The notes below the pieces were generated by a model, which made no database searches, was not told where the DNA came from, and saw only the letters and a list, made by a program, of their open reading frames with translations. The position numbers were made by a program, and so were the translations under genes. A stretch of 64,000 nucleotides of DNA from Streptomyces sp. NBC_01304. Its GTDB lineage: Bacteria; Actinomycetota; Actinomycetes; Streptomycetales; Streptomycetaceae. The stretch is taken from contig NZ_CP109055.1 of assembly GCF_035975855.1 (NCBI RefSeq), positions 4,774,001 to 4,838,000 of the forward strand, written 5' to 3'. Of the stretch, positions 20,435 through 40,499 are shown piece by piece. Positions within the stretch are counted from its first letter, which is position 1, and every line of letters begins with the position of its first letter.

Positions 20435-21277
20435 TCAGGCCTCCGTTCCGGTGCTCTCAGCCGGAGCGGCAGCGGCGGCGGGAGCCTCGGCCTTGGGGGC
20501 CTCGGCAGCCGGCGCGGACTGCTGCTGCGGCTTGCGGCCGCGGCCGCCACGCTCGCCACCACGGCCACCACGGGCCGGACGGTCGTTGCCGCCACCACGG
20601 GCCGGGCGGTTACCCGCACGGGCCGCAGCGTTCTCGGCGCGGACCTCGGCGATGTTCTTGACGTCGCCCTTGTAGATCCAGACCTTCACGCCGATACGGC
20701 CGAAGGTCGTCTTGGCCTCGAAGAAGCCGTAGTCGACGTTCGCACGGAGCGTGTGCAGGGGCACACGGCCCTCGCGGTAGAACTCCGAGCGGGACATCTC
20801 GGCGCCGCCGAGACGGCCACCACACTGGATCTTGATGCCCTTGGCGCCGGCCTTCATGGCGGACTGCATGCTCTTACGCATGGCCCGACGGAAGGAGACG
20901 CGGGAGGACAGCTGCTCCGCAACGGCCTGAGCAACCAGCTGAGCGTCGGTCTCGGGGTTCTTGACCTCGAGGATGTTCAGCTGGACCTGCTTGCCCGTGA
21001 GCTTCTCGAGGTCACCGCGGATGCGGTCGGCCTCGGCGCCACGGCGGCCGATGACGATGCCGGGACGCGCGGTGTGGATGTCCACACGCACACGGTCACG
21101 GGTGCGCTCGATCTCAACCTTCGAGATGCCGGCGCGCTCCATGCCGGACGTCATCATCCGACGGATGGCGACGTCTTCCTTGACGTAGTCCTTGTACAGC
21201 TTGTCGGCGTACCACCGGGACTTGAAGTCCGTGGTGATGCCGAGCCGGAACCCGTGCGGGTTTACCTTCTGGCCCAT
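20435..21277 (-). CDS. rpsC: 30S ribosomal protein S3
   Basis: Part of the mRNA entry helicase site. The 280-residue protein has an N-terminal KH type II domain ([18 protein letters not shown] around residues 75-92) and the S3 C-terminal domain ([20 protein letters not shown]). After about residue 215 comes an Arg/Gly-rich then Ala/Pro/Glu-rich tail typical of actinobacterial S3, absent in E. coli. Its ATG overlaps the rplV stop (TAATG). Confidence 0.97.
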   Translation of the reverse strand: MGQKVNPHGFRLGITTDFKSRWYADKLYKDYVKEDVAIRRMMTSGMERAGISKVEIERTRDRVRVDIHTARPGIVIGRRGAEADRIRGDLEKLTGKQVQLNILEVKNPETDAQLVAQAVAEQLSSRVSFRRAMRKSMQSAMKAGAKGIKIQCGGRLGGAEMSRSEFYREGRVPLHTLRANVDYGFFEAKTTFGRIGVKVWIYKGDVKNIAEVRAENAAARAGNRPARGGGNDRPARGGRGGERGGRGRKPQQQSAPAAEAPKAEAPAAAAAPAESTGTEA

Positions 21278-21624
21278 TACCGGGTTCCTTCCTTGCTGCT
21301 GACGACCACGGTGATGTGGCTGGTCCGCTTACGGATCCGGTAGGCACGGCCCTGAGCACGCGGACGGAACCGCTTCAGGGTCGGACCCTCGTCCACAAAC
21401 GCCTCACTGATGAACAGCGAAGAAGCGTCCGGGTGGTCGTAGTTGTGTGCAGCGTTGGCGATGGCGCTGTCCAGCACCTTGCCAACCGGCACGCTCGCGG
21501 CCTGCGGGGCGAAGCGCAGGACCGCCTGAGCCTCCGTGGCATCCATGCCACGGATGAGGTCCACCACTCGGCGGGCCTTCATGGGCGTGACGCGGATGTA
21601 CCGCGCCTGGGCCCTGGCTTCCAT
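21277..21624 (-). CDS. rplV: 50S ribosomal protein L22
   Basis: Its beta-hairpin lines the exit tunnel at the macrolide constriction. The 115-residue protein starts [20 protein letters not shown] and has the tunnel loop around [19 protein letters not shown] start at 21624, where GAAGGGA is six bases upstream; an ATG 24 bases earlier lacks such a site. No insertion or deletion is apparent in the tunnel loop. Confidence 0.96.
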   Translation of the reverse strand: MEARAQARYIRVTPMKARRVVDLIRGMDATEAQAVLRFAPQAASVPVGKVLDSAIANAAHNYDHPDASSLFISEAFVDEGPTLKRFRPRAQGRAYRIRKRTSHITVVVSSKEGTR

Positions 21625-21665
21625 GGTTGTCCCTTCGGTGTCGTTCATAGTCTTCGCACCCCGCC

Positions 21666-21947
21666 TTAGCGGCGCTTCGACTTGCGGTCGTCCTTGACGT
21701 GGCCGCGGAAGGTGCGGGTCGGCGCAAACTCGCCGAGCTTGTGGCCGACCATCGACTCGGTGACGAACACCGGGATGTGGATCTTGCCATTGTGCACCGC
21801 GATGGTGTGTCCCAGCATGGCCGGGATGATCATCGAGCGCCGGGACCAGGTCTTGATGACGTTCTTGGTGCCTGCTTCGTTCTGTACGTCCACCTTCTTG
21901 ATCAGGTGGTCGTCGACGAAGGGCCCCTTCTTGAGACTGCGCGGCAT
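21666..21947 (-). CDS. rpsS: 30S ribosomal protein S19
   Basis: Head protein. The 93-residue product starts [20 protein letters not shown] and contains [21 protein letters not shown] and [20 protein letters not shown]. Twelve bases follow rplB. Confidence 0.98.
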   Translation of the reverse strand: MPRSLKKGPFVDDHLIKKVDVQNEAGTKNVIKTWSRRSMIIPAMLGHTIAVHNGKIHIPVFVTESMVGHKLGEFAPTRTFRGHVKDDRKSKRR

Positions 21948-21959
21948 CTAAACCCGCTC

Positions 21960-22796
21960 CTAGCGCTTCTTGTTCGACTTGCGGCGGCGGACGATGTACT
22001 TGTTGCTCGCCTTGTTGCGATCACGAGTACGACCCTCCTTCTTGCCCCACGGCGAGACCGGGTGACGTCCACCGGAGGTCTTGCCTTCACCACCACCGTG
22101 CGGGTGGTCGACCGGGTTCATCACGACACCACGCACGGTCGGGCGGACGCCCTTCCAGCGCATGCGGCCGGCCTTGCCCCAGTTGATGTTCGACTGCTCG
22201 GCGTTGCCGACCTCGCCAACAGTGGCGCGGCAGCGGACGTCGACCAGACGGATCTCACCGGACGGCATACGAAGGTGCGCCATGGCGCCTTCCTTCGCGA
22301 GCAGCTGCACGGAGGCACCCGCGGAGCGGGCGAACTTCGCGCCGCCGCCGGGCCGCAGCTCGATGGCGTGGATGGTCGTACCGACCGGGATGTTGCGCAG
22401 CGCCAGGTTGTTGCCGGGCTTGATGTCGGCCGTGGGGCCGTTCTCAATCCGGTCACCCTGCGACAGTCCGCGGGGGGCGATGATGTAACGCTTCTCGCCG
22501 TCCGCGTAGTGCAGCAGCGCGATGCGCGCGGTGCGGTTGGGGTCGTACTCGATGTGCGCGACCTTCGCCGGCACGCCGTCCTTGTCGTGACGACGGAAGT
22601 CGATCACTCGGTAGGCGCGCTTGTGGCCACCGCCCTGGTGGCGGACGGTCACACGACCGGTGTTGTTACGGCCGCCCTTGCTGTGCAGCGGGCGGACCAG
22701 CGACTTCTCCGGCGTGGACCGCGTGATCTCGACGAAGTCGGCGACGCTGGAGCCACGACGGCCCGGCGTAGTCGGCTTGTACTTGCGGATTCCCAT
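21960..22796 (-). CDS. rplB: 50S ribosomal protein L2
   Basis: Needed for subunit association and peptidyl transfer. The 278-residue protein has the RNA-binding centre ([20 protein letters not shown]), the SH3-like domain, and the conserved loop [16 protein letters not shown] containing the histidine linked to peptidyl transferase activity. The lysine-rich end matches the family. Confidence 0.98.
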   Translation of the reverse strand: MGIRKYKPTTPGRRGSSVADFVEITRSTPEKSLVRPLHSKGGRNNTGRVTVRHQGGGHKRAYRVIDFRRHDKDGVPAKVAHIEYDPNRTARIALLHYADGEKRYIIAPRGLSQGDRIENGPTADIKPGNNLALRNIPVGTTIHAIELRPGGGAKFARSAGASVQLLAKEGAMAHLRMPSGEIRLVDVRCRATVGEVGNAEQSNINWGKAGRMRWKGVRPTVRGVVMNPVDHPHGGGEGKTSGGRHPVSPWGKKEGRTRDRNKASNKYIVRRRKSNKKR

Positions 22797-22835
22797 TTCT
22801 CAGTCCTCGTCCGATATTCGGACCAGGGCGCTCCG

Positions 22836-23156
22836 TTAGGAGGCCTGGCCGAAGATGTCGATACGGTCGCCCTCAGCGAGGGTCACGATGGCGCGCTTGG
22901 TGTCGGCACGCTTGCCGAAACCGGTGCGCGTACGCTTCCGCTTGCCCTGACGGTTGATCGTGTTGACCCCGGTGACCTTGACCTTGAAGACCGCCTCGAC
23001 GGCCTGCTTGATCTGCGTCTTGTTGGAGCCGGGCGCGACGATGAACGTGTACTTGTTCTCGTCGAGCAGCGCGTAGCTCTTCTCCGAGACAACCGGCTTG
23101 ACGAGGATGTCGCGCGGGTCCGAGAAGGTCTTGCTGGTAACGGTGGCCTCAGACAT
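22836..23156 (-). CDS. rplW: 50S ribosomal protein L23
   Basis: Exit-tunnel rim docking site for trigger factor and SRP. The 106-residue protein has [39 protein letters not shown] and the tunnel-facing loop [16 protein letters not shown]. Its stop and the rplD stop/start region are adjacent, so rplD and rplW are likely coupled. Confidence 0.97.
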   Translation of the reverse strand: MSEATVTSKTFSDPRDILVKPVVSEKSYALLDENKYTFIVAPGSNKTQIKQAVEAVFKVKVTGVNTINRQGKRKRTRTGFGKRADTKRAIVTLAEGDRIDIFGQAS

Positions 23157-23809
23157 CAGCCCTCGCTCCCTTCGGTCTCAGCGGCCTGGGGGCCAGCGAC
23201 GAAGGAGTCGAAGGCGGCCTTGGTGAAGACCACGTCGTCCGAAACGAGCACGTCGTACGTGTTCAGCTGGCCCGGCTCCAGGATGTGCACCTGGGGCAGG
23301 TTGCGAGCGGACAGCAGCGACGCCTCGTCCTCGCGGGAGATGACCAGGAGCAGGTTCTTGCGCTCGCTGACCTTGCCCAGGAGGGTCTTGGCGGCCTTGG
23401 TGGAGATGTCGCCCTCGACCACGCCGGACACGACGTGGATGCGGTTGTGACGGGCCCGGTCGGTGAGGGCGTGGCGCAGGGCCGCGGCCTTCATCTTCTT
23501 CGGGGTCCGCTGCGAGTAGTCACGCGGCTGAGGGCCGTGGACCACGCCACCGCCGGCGAACTGCGGCGCACGGGTAGAACCCTGGCGCGCGCGGCCGGTG
23601 CCCTTCTGGCGGTAAGGCTTCTTGCCACCACCACGGACTTCGCCGCGGGTCTTGGTCTTGTGCGTGCCCTGTCGGGCAGCGGCCAGCTGGGCGACAACGA
23701 CCTGGTGGATCAGCGGGATGCTGATCTTCTCGACGTCGAAGATCTCCGCGGGGAGCTCGACCGTCCCGGCCTTGTCGCCTGCCGGCGAAAGGATGTCAAT
23801 GGTGCTCAT
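23156..23809 (-). CDS. rplD: 50S ribosomal protein L4
   Basis: Its extended loop forms part of the tunnel constriction; in E. coli it also autoregulates the S10 operon. The 217-residue protein starts [20 protein letters not shown] and has the loop [20 protein letters not shown] followed by [15 protein letters not shown]. The upstream-extended frame overlaps rplC and is rejected. It is 7 bp from rplC. Confidence 0.97.
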   Translation of the reverse strand: MSTIDILSPAGDKAGTVELPAEIFDVEKISIPLIHQVVVAQLAAARQGTHKTKTRGEVRGGGKKPYRQKGTGRARQGSTRAPQFAGGGVVHGPQPRDYSQRTPKKMKAAALRHALTDRARHNRIHVVSGVVEGDISTKAAKTLLGKVSERKNLLLVISREDEASLLSARNLPQVHILEPGQLNTYDVLVSDDVVFTKAAFDSFVAGPQAAETEGSEG

Positions 23810-23816
23810 CGGTTCC

Positions 23817-24461
23817 TCAAACCCCCTTGGCCGCAGTGCGGACCAGGACGAGGCCACCGTTCGGACCGGGAACTGCGCCCTTGATCAGGAGCAGGCCCTT
23901 CTCCGCGTCAACGGCGTGAACGGTCAGGTTCTGGGTGGTGACCCGCTCGTTGCCCATGCGACCCGCCATGCGCATGCCCTTGAAGACACGGCCGGGGGTG
24001 GCACAGCCACCGATGGAACCGGGCATACGGTGCACACGGTGGGCACCGTGGGACGCCTTGCCACCCTTGAAGTTGTGGCGCTTCATGACACCGGCGAAGC
24101 CCTTGCCCTTGCTCTTGCCCGTGACGTCAACCTTGACGCCGGACTCGAACACCTCGGCAGTGATCTCCTGGCCCAGCGTGTACTCGCTGGCACCGGAGGT
24201 ACGGAGCTCCACCAGGTGGCGGCGCGGGGTCACGTCGGCCTTGGCGAAGTGACCCTTGAGGGGCTTGTTCACCTTGCGCGGGTCGATCTCGCCGAAGGCG
24301 ATCTGGACCGACTCGTAGCCGTCGATGTCGTTCGTACGGACCTGGGTAACGACGCAGGGCCCGGCCTTGACAACGGTCACCGGGACGACACGGTTGTTCT
24401 CGTCCCAGACCTGGGTCATGCCGAGCTTCTCGCCCAGGACGCCCTTGATCTGCTTTGCCAT
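23817..24461 (-). CDS. rplC: 50S ribosomal protein L3
   Basis: Assembly-initiating protein reaching the peptidyl transferase centre. The 214-residue product starts [20 protein letters not shown], and carries the extension [20 protein letters not shown] and [19 protein letters not shown]. Fourteen bases after rpsJ. Confidence 0.98.
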   Translation of the reverse strand: MAKQIKGVLGEKLGMTQVWDENNRVVPVTVVKAGPCVVTQVRTNDIDGYESVQIAFGEIDPRKVNKPLKGHFAKADVTPRRHLVELRTSGASEYTLGQEITAEVFESGVKVDVTGKSKGKGFAGVMKRHNFKGGKASHGAHRVHRMPGSIGGCATPGRVFKGMRMAGRMGNERVTTQNLTVHAVDAEKGLLLIKGAVPGPNGGLVLVRTAAKGV

Positions 24462-24475
24462 CTTCTCGACGCCTC

Positions 24476-24784
24476 TCAGAGCTTGATCTCGATGTCAACG
24501 CCGGCCGGAAGGTCCAGGCGCATCAGCGAGTCAACGGTCTTGGGGGTCGGGTCGAGGATGTCGATCAGGCGCTTGTGCGTGCGCATCTCGAAGTGCTCGC
24601 GCGAGTCCTTGTACTTGTGCGGCGACTTGATGACGCAGTACACGTTCTTCTCAGTGGGCAGCGGCACCGGGCCCGCGACCGACGCACCAGTACGCGTCAC
24701 CGTCTCGACGATCTTCTTCGCCGAGGAATCGATGACCTCGTGGTCGTAGGCCTTGAGCCGGATGCGGATCTTCTGTCCCGCCAT
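24476..24784 (-). CDS. rpsJ: 30S ribosomal protein S10
   Basis: Head protein and, as NusE, a partner of NusB and NusG in antitermination. The 102-residue product starts [19 protein letters not shown] and has the signature [20 protein letters not shown] and [12 protein letters not shown]. First gene of the eleven-gene S10 operon; a promoter candidate lies about 385 bp upstream. Confidence 0.98.
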   Translation of the reverse strand: MAGQKIRIRLKAYDHEVIDSSAKKIVETVTRTGASVAGPVPLPTEKNVYCVIKSPHKYKDSREHFEMRTHKRLIDILDPTPKTVDSLMRLDLPAGVDIEIKL

Positions 24785-25218
24785 GGCTACTAGTAGTCCT
24801 GTCTCTCGAAACGCTCTGGAACCCGGGGGTTCTCTTGACTCTTCCTCCGACCCACGCGGTCGGGCGTGTCGCAGTCCCGTCGACATGAATATCCCGAAGG
24901 ATTTCCCTGCTAGGGGGCTGCGGCCTGCAATGACCGCGGGTCCGGGGGGAAGAACACCCACCGGGTGCCTGGAAGAGGCACCCCGCTGACACTTCCCGGA
25001 AGATTCCCGTACGTCCGCCCCAGCGCTGCCTTACGGCAGATGGGGCGACGAGTACTGTGGGACTCGCTTCCGGTCCTCCCGGCGGGAGGCGCGCAGCATC
25101 GGCACTCAACCGAGCAACCTGGACAGTGTGCCATATGGGTTGCGTCGGGCGCCAATCGGGCCCGGAAGCGTACCCCTCGGGCGGGCCTTGTCAAACCCGC
25201 AACGAGGCCACGAAGGCC
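24785..25218. other. S10 operon leader and promoter region
   Basis: Over 400 bp without a convincing gene between tuf and rpsJ. It holds a promoter candidate at 25167-25194, giving a long leader (over 350 nt) ahead of rpsJ that could carry regulatory structure; I could not define one by eye. The tuf terminator is at its right edge. Confidence 0.6.
25167..25194 (-). promoter_or_regulatory. Candidate sigma-70-type promoter for the S10 operon
   Basis: On the minus strand, a perfect -35 box TTGACA (25189-25194) and a -10-like TACGCT (25167-25172) are separated by 16 bases. The same TACGCT -10 box is used in the candidate promoter of rpsL. Confidence 0.5.
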
Positions 25219-25253
25219 GAAGCCCCCGCACACACGAGGTGTACGGGGGCTTC
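25219..25253 (-). terminator. Terminator hairpin after tuf
   Basis: A 10-bp perfect stem (25219-25228 with 25244-25253) that can extend inward by four pairs after one mismatch. It lies about 45 bp past the tuf stop and separates the str and S10 operons. Confidence 0.75.
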
Positions 25254-25296
25254 AGTTTGAGCTGTAGCTCACAGAGCTACCAGGTCAGGACCTAGA

Positions 25297-26490
<1,194 letters not shown>

Positions 26491-26566
26491 TGGGTCCTCC
26501 TGTGGAGTGGTTCTGGTACGCCTTACTCATCGGCGCCAGGTGATCTTTGCTGGGATGCCGGGGCCC

Positions 26567-26601
26567 GGGGCACTCCGTCACGGAATCGGACGGAATGCCC
26601 C
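26567..26601 (-). terminator. Hairpin between fusA and tuf
   Basis: A 13-bp stem with one G-T pair (26567-26579 with 26589-26601). Located about 45 bp past the fusA stop, it may reduce readthrough from fusA into tuf. Confidence 0.6.
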
Positions 26602-26643
26602 AGCAGGCTCCGGTGACAAGCCTAAAGCGTGAACTCGGTTGAG

Positions 26644-28770
<2,127 letters not shown>

Positions 28771-28809
28771 ATCGGCTCAGTCTTCTCTCGGTCTCGATGT
28801 GGGTTGCGA

Positions 28810-29280
28810 CTACCAGCGGTAGTGCGCGAAGGCCTTGTTGGACTCGGCCATCTTGTGCGTGTCCTCGCGCTTCTTCACGGCAGCACCGAGGCCGTTGGAG
28901 GCGTCGAGCAGCTCGTTCGTCAGGCGCTCGGTCATGGTCTTCTCGCGGCGGGCGCGGGAGTAACCGACGAGCCAGCGCAGCGCGAGGGTGTTGGCGCGAC
29001 CGGGCTTGACCTCGATCGGCACCTGGTACGTGGCGCCACCGACACGGCGGGACTTGACCTCGAGGGTCGGCTTGATGTTCTCAAGCGCGCGCTTCAGCGT
29101 GATGACCGGGTCGTTGCCGGACTTCTCGCGCAGGCCCTCCATGGCGCCGTACACGATGCGCTCGGCGGTGGAGCGCTTGCCGTTCAGCAGCACCTTGTTG
29201 ATGAGCGAGGTCACCAGAGGAGAACCGTAGACCGGGTCGATGATGACCGGGCGCTTCGGGGCGGGGCCCTTACGAGGCAT
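28810..29280 (-). CDS. rpsG: 30S ribosomal protein S7
   Basis: Nucleates head assembly and contacts E-site tRNA. The 156-residue protein starts [20 protein letters not shown], has [20 protein letters not shown] and the [20 protein letters not shown] beta-hairpin, ending [14 protein letters not shown]. Two bases separate it from the rpsL stop, implying coupling. Confidence 0.98.
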   Translation of the reverse strand: MPRKGPAPKRPVIIDPVYGSPLVTSLINKVLLNGKRSTAERIVYGAMEGLREKSGNDPVITLKRALENIKPTLEVKSRRVGGATYQVPIEVKPGRANTLALRWLVGYSRARREKTMTERLTNELLDASNGLGAAVKKREDTHKMAESNKAFAHYRW

Positions 29281-29282
29281 TT

Positions 29283-29654
29283 CTACTTCTCCTTCTTGGC
29301 GCCGTAGCGGCTGCGGGCCTGCTTGCGGTTCTTGACCGCCTGGGTGTCGAGCGCACCACGGATGATCTTGTAGCGAACACCCGGCAGGTCCTTCACACGA
29401 CCGCCACGCACGAGCACGATGGAGTGCTCCTGCAGGTTGTGCCCCTCACCCGGGATGTACGCCGTGACCTCGATGCCGGAGGTCAGGCGCACACGCGCGA
29501 CCTTCCGGAGCGCCGAGTTCGGCTTCTTCGGGGTGGTGGTGAACACACGCGTGCAGACGCCGCGACGCTGAGGCGAAGCCTCGAGGGCCGGGGTCTTAGT
29601 CTTCTCGACCTTGTCCTGCCGGCCCTTCCGGACCAGCTGCTGGATCGTAGGCAC
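29283..29654 (-). CDS. rpsL: 30S ribosomal protein S12
   Basis: Decoding-centre protein. The 123-residue product starts at GTG ([20 protein letters not shown]), with GGAGAAG just upstream; longer frames lack family similarity. Lys43 (in TTPKKPNS) and Lys88 (in GRVKDLPG) are the sensitive-type residues; changes there give streptomycin resistance in related species. First gene of the str operon. Confidence 0.98.
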   Translation of the reverse strand: MPTIQQLVRKGRQDKVEKTKTPALEASPQRRGVCTRVFTTTPKKPNSALRKVARVRLTSGIEVTAYIPGEGHNLQEHSIVLVRGGRVKDLPGVRYKIIRGALDTQAVKNRKQARSRYGAKKEK

Positions 29655-29853
29655 TACTTCTCCGGTTTCTGTGTGCCGTATAAAGCTAACCTGGAACACA
29701 TCGCCGACCCACGCGGTCGGGTGTGTCGAATACTGCAGACTCCCGCCGTAGGGCGAGGAGGGGCGCAGATTGCGGTGCGGCCTTTTCGAGGAACTCACCG
29801 CGCGGACTATGGGCACGCACGGGAGCCCAGGCACACCCCAGGCACAAGGTCAG

Positions 29854-29882
29854 AGCGTACCTACCGTATTGGCTGCGGTCAA
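29854..29882 (-). promoter_or_regulatory. Candidate promoter of the str operon (rpsL)
   Basis: Minus strand: -35 TTGACC (29877-29882), 17-base spacer, -10 TACGCT (29854-29859), matching the housekeeping consensus TTGAC-N17-TANNNT. Position is about 200 bp upstream of rpsL. Confidence 0.65.
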
Positions 29883-29927
29883 AACAAATGCACACGCGCA
29901 GGACACACCTGCTCGCAACATATGTCA

Positions 29928-29961
29928 CAGGGCGGCCACCCCGCGAGGGGTGACCGCCCTG
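29928..29961 (-). terminator. Terminator hairpin after rpoC
   Basis: A 15-bp stem with one mismatch (29928-29942 with 29947-29961) and a four-base loop GCGA, about 40 bp past the rpoC stop. It ends the rpoBC transcript before the rpsL promoter. Confidence 0.75.
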
Positions 29962-30000
29962 TGAGCGACCCTGACGCCCCCAAATGGGGCGTTCTACGCC

Positions 30001-33900
<3,900 letters not shown>

Positions 33901-33997
33901 TGTGCGTCAATCCCTCTTTCGGGGTCGAGTCTCAATCATGGTCTGAACGGTCCCGGGGATGACGGGGGGCTCTTGAGCGAGCCCCCCGCCAGGCCCG

Positions 33998-37480
<3,483 letters not shown>

Positions 37481-37645
37481 GAGGGGGTCCTTCCGAGGGC
37501 TCGGACTCACTACGCGCGTACCGGTCCCATATTTTGAGCGCATTGATGCGAAATCCCAGGTCAGGGAGGTTCAATCAACGGTGCTCAAGCATGGGCATGC
37601 CCCTGGTGACGGGCAGGAGGCAGCTAACAGGCAGCGCAAAGGGTC

Positions 37646-37674
37646 AGTGTAGCCACTCGGCCCACTGATGTCCA
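37646..37674 (-). promoter_or_regulatory. Candidate promoter of rpoB
   Basis: Minus strand: -35 TGGACA (37669-37674), 17-base spacer, -10 TACACT (37646-37651). It lies about 165 bp upstream of the TTG start and after the rplL terminator, suggesting rpoBC can be transcribed apart from rplJL. Confidence 0.6.
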
Positions 37675-37990
37675 GAGCGGGTTTTCGAGCAACCCACGAA
37701 CACCTCGGAATCCTGCTGTTGTGGCCCCTCGGCAGACCCCTCGCCGAGTGGGCGCATATCCACACTGCCCTCTTCGTCGCCGATCCATGCCTCGGATTCG
37801 GATCGTTGTGGCGACGCGTCCTGAGAATTGCGCGCTGCGTGCGGTTCGTCAAGGCCCCCCAGCCCAAACCAACTGCTGCGATCGCCGCCGTGCCACGCCC
37901 CGGAGGGCCCCGTCCAGGCGGCCCCAGGCACAACGAAGATCACCATACTCGGCCCTGCCGACATCGCAAGGCAGCCGTCACGGGAACGCC

Positions 37991-38024
37991 GAAGGGCGAC
38001 CACCCATATGGGTGATCGCCCTTC
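37991..38024 (-). terminator. Terminator hairpin after rplL
   Basis: A 15-bp stem with one mismatch (37991-38005 with 38010-38024) and a four-base loop ATAT, about 60 bp past the rplL stop. It can act as terminator or attenuator between rplJL and rpoBC. Confidence 0.75.
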
Positions 38025-38085
38025 AGTGTGTGCGCGTTACAGCCCGAGAGCCGTTCCACGCGAAAGAGTCAGCAGACTCGCAAGG

Positions 38086-38469
38086 TCACTTGACCTCGAC
38101 GGAGGCACCGGCAGCCTTGAGGGCCTCGGCGGCCTTCTCGGCGGCGGCCTTGTCGACCTTCTCGACGACCGGCTTCGGGGTGCCGTCGACGAGGTCCTTG
38201 GCCTCCTTCAGACCCAGGGAGGTCAGCTCACGCACGACCTTGATGACCTGGATCTTCTTCTCGCCGGCGCCGGTGAGGATGACGTCGAACTCGTCCTGCT
38301 CGGCAGCAGCCTCGGCCGGGGCGCCAGCGGCGGCGGGGCCGGCAACGGCGACCGCAGCGGCGGCGGTGACGTCGAACTTCTCCTCGAAGGCCTTCACGAA
38401 CTCGGAGAGCTCGATGAGGGTCATCTCTTCGAACTGGGCGAGCAGGTCGTCCTGGCTGAGCTTCGCCAT
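38086..38469 (-). CDS. rplL: 50S ribosomal protein L7/L12
   Basis: Stalk protein recruiting translational GTPases. The 127-residue product has the dimerising N-terminus ([20 protein letters not shown]), an Ala/Pro/Gly hinge at about residues 35-55 and the C-terminal domain with [20 protein letters not shown]. About 115 bp after rplJ. Confidence 0.98.
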   Translation of the reverse strand: MAKLSQDDLLAQFEEMTLIELSEFVKAFEEKFDVTAAAAVAVAGPAAAGAPAEAAAEQDEFDVILTGAGEKKIQVIKVVRELTSLGLKEAKDLVDGTPKPVVEKVDKAAAEKAAEALKAAGASVEVK

Positions 38470-38584
38470 GATGGCGGTCCTTCCACTAATTCGGCTGGTG
38501 CCGGAGTTACATGTGTGGCGGGCGTACATTCAGGCCCGCTTCGACCTGTTGCCCTAGTGGGCGCAGGTCATGACGCGAGCCGAA

Positions 38585-39115
38585 TTACTCGGCACCGCCC
38601 TGCTCGGCCTTCTTGGCACGAAGCGCGTCCGCGGTGCGGACGAACTTCGAGGGCAGCGCCTGGAAGAGCTGAGCAGCCTGAGACTGCTTGCCCTTGAAGG
38701 CACCGGCCAGCTTGCTGAGCAGAACCTCGCGGGACTCGAGGTCCGCAAGCTTCTTGATCTCGTCGGCGGACAGCGCCTTGCCATCAAGGACACCGCCCTT
38801 GATGACGAGGTTGGGGTTGTCCTTGGCGAAGTCACGAAGACCCTTCGCCGACACCACCGGGTCACCGGTGATGAAGGCAACCGCCGTCGGACCACTGAAG
38901 TGGTCGTCCAGCGTGGTGATCCCGGCCTCGTGGGCCGCGATCTTGGTCAGCGTGTTCTTCACCACGGCGTACTGGGCGTTCTCACCGAGAGAACGACGCA
39001 GCGTCTTGAGCTGCGCAACGGTGAGACCCCGGTACTCGGTCAGCACGGCGGCGTTCGAGCTACGGAACTGCTCCGTGAGCTCGGCCACCGCTGCAGCCTT
39101 GTCGGGCGTTGCCAT
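38585..39115 (-). CDS. rplJ: 50S ribosomal protein L10
   Basis: Base of the stalk holding L12 dimers; in E. coli it represses its own operon through the leader. The 176-residue protein starts [20 protein letters not shown], with [19 protein letters not shown] and [31 protein letters not shown] precedes the ATG. The long leader carries a hairpin with a T-rich tail. Confidence 0.97.
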   Translation of the reverse strand: MATPDKAAAVAELTEQFRSSNAAVLTEYRGLTVAQLKTLRRSLGENAQYAVVKNTLTKIAAHEAGITTLDDHFSGPTAVAFITGDPVVSAKGLRDFAKDNPNLVIKGGVLDGKALSADEIKKLADLESREVLLSKLAGAFKGKQSQAAQLFQALPSKFVRTADALRAKKAEQGGAE

Positions 39116-39229
39116 GAGCGTCAGCCCTCCTTCCGGGTGATGATCCTCGACTGACCTTCCGATCAGCCGCGTTCGCCGGACCGCCTGAATCAGGCACATG
39201 AAGAAGGGTTAACTCTGTACAAAACGAAA

Positions 39230-39254
39230 CGCCCCGGCACAGGTGCACGGGGCG
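39230..39254 (-). promoter_or_regulatory. Attenuator-like hairpin in the rplJ leader
   Basis: On the minus strand a 7-bp G/C stem (39230-39236 with 39248-39254), extendable by four more pairs, is followed directly by TTTCGTTTTGT. That is the form of an intrinsic terminator, located about 115 nt upstream of the rplJ start. Confidence 0.55.
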
Positions 39255-39390
39255 TGAGCTCGACCGGATCAGATCCGGGAGCACTTCCACAGTCACCTGC
39301 ACGGGTCGTCCGCAGTTCAGCGGATCCTTCGGCCGCCGCACTCTCACGAGGAGCGTGCGGCAACGACCAGCGGTCTTTGGCTTCTGTGGA

Positions 39391-39420
39391 AGTGTACGTG
39401 AACAGATCCTGATCGACCAA
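39391..39420 (-). promoter_or_regulatory. Candidate promoter of rplJ
   Basis: Minus strand: -35 TTGGTC (39415-39420), 18-base spacer, -10 TACACT (39391-39396). The -10 matches that of the rpoB candidate. Confidence 0.4.
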
Positions 39421-39453
39421 ATCGCCTCTGATCGGGCCCTGACCTGCGGCTCG

Positions 39454-40347
39454 TCAGGCCTGCGGCTGCTTGTTCAGCAGCTCGCTGAAGTCGATCGTGT
39501 CGCCGGCCGCCGGCTTCTCCGCGGAGACCTCGACGCCGTAGTCGCTGTAGTAGACCGTCTGGGAGAACTCCCCGGTCTTCATCTTGGCCTCTTCGATCTT
39601 CTTCACCAGCAGGTTGTCGCCGTCGACCCAGATGTCAATCTTCTCCGTGGTCATCCCCGCCTGCTTGAGCTGCTTGCGGAGCGCCTCCACCTCTTCCTCG
39701 TCCAGCTCCGCGGTCTTCGCGGAGATGTCCGCCACGTCGACGGTGCCCGAGTAGTGCGTGGTGGCGACTCCGCGGACCTTCTCCTCGCCGACGCGCTTCA
39801 CGTCACCTGAGGCGAGGAGCATCTTCACCGACTGGTTCGGGGTGGTCTTCTGCATCTGGTCCTTGAGCACGCCACCTGCGGCGCCGCCCGTCTCGGCCAG
39901 CTTGTCGTAGTCGTACGCGATCCAGTGCTTGCCGCCGGACTGCTGCGCGAACTTGTCGCCCATGTTCGCGTAGAAGCCGTTGGGCAGGTACCGGTACTCG
40001 ATCGACGTGTTGCCCACCTGCGCCATCTGGTCGGCCAGCGCGCCGTCGGTGAAGGTGACGGTCATCGGACCGGTGATCCCGTCCGACCAGTCGAGGCTGC
40101 CCTTCATCTCCATGGAGCCCTGGGCACCCATGGAGGTCGTGCCCTCGATCTTGGCCGAATTCGCGCTGTCGGTCTTGGTGTTGATGGTCCGCAGGGCCGC
40201 GAGCGGGCTCAGGCCACCGCCGCCCTCGCCGGAGGTGTCCCCGTCGCTCTTGCCGGAACCGGAGGCGCCACCACAGGCCGCGACGCCGGTCAGGGCGGCC
40301 ACCGCCGCCAGCGAGGCGCATGCACGTCGCAGGGTCCTGCTGCTCAT
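39454..40347 (-). CDS. Secreted lipoprotein of unknown function
   Basis: A 297-residue protein with a signal peptide ending in the lipobox GVAAC (Cys around residue 25), a Gly/Ser-rich linker, then a beta-rich domain with ALRTINTKTDSANSAKIEGT and VWVDGDNLLVKKIEEAKMK-type segments. The fold may be LolA/LppX-like, but I cannot prove it. It always sits between rplA and rplJ in streptomycetes as far as I recall. A GTG nine bases upstream is an alternative start. A terminator ends the rplKA transcript before it, so it has its own promoter. Confidence 0.8.
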   Translation of the reverse strand: MSSRTLRRACASLAAVAALTGVAACGGASGSGKSDGDTSGEGGGGLSPLAALRTINTKTDSANSAKIEGTTSMGAQGSMEMKGSLDWSDGITGPMTVTFTDGALADQMAQVGNTSIEYRYLPNGFYANMGDKFAQQSGGKHWIAYDYDKLAETGGAAGGVLKDQMQKTTPNQSVKMLLASGDVKRVGEEKVRGVATTHYSGTVDVADISAKTAELDEEEVEALRKQLKQAGMTTEKIDIWVDGDNLLVKKIEEAKMKTGEFSQTVYYSDYGVEVSAEKPAAGDTIDFSELLNKQPQA

Positions 40348-40431
40348 CTGTCCCACCCCTTGAGGATTTCCAATGGGCCAAGCACCGTATCGCGGAGCTC
40401 GGACACCACATGGATCGTCGTAAGAACAGGG

Positions 40432-40466
40432 ACGGGCCCCGCACCTCGAAAGGTTGCGGGGCCCGT
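40432..40466 (-). terminator. Terminator hairpin after rplA
   Basis: A 12-bp perfect G/C-rich stem (40432-40443 with 40455-40466) about 35 bp past the rplA stop. Ends the rplK-rplA transcript. Confidence 0.8.
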
Positions 40467-40499
40467 GTGCAGATCGCGTAACCGCGACTGCCGTCAGGA

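Larger units (their letters stand above)
29655..30000. other. str operon leader and rpoC downstream region
   Basis: About 345 bp without a gene. It contains the rpsL promoter candidate (29854-29882), a roughly 195-nt leader, and the rpoC terminator hairpin at 29928-29961. Confidence 0.7.
37481..38085. other. rplL-rpoB intergenic region
   Basis: A 605-bp stretch without a supported gene. It contains the rplL terminator (37991-38024), an rpoB promoter candidate (37646-37674) and a roughly 160-nt rpoB leader. The remaining 300 bp (about 37680-37985) shows nothing I can name. Confidence 0.7.
39116..39453. other. rplJ leader and promoter region
   Basis: About 340 bp without a gene, containing a promoter candidate (39391-39420) and a terminator-like hairpin (39230-39254). 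The implied leader is about 270 nt, fitting L10-type autoregulation, which I infer but cannot fold reliably by eye. Confidence 0.6.

Noticed and set aside
24785..25296. Small frames between rpsJ and tuf
   Set aside because: No ribosome binding site, no recognisable domain and overlap with the promoter and terminator; taken as leader.
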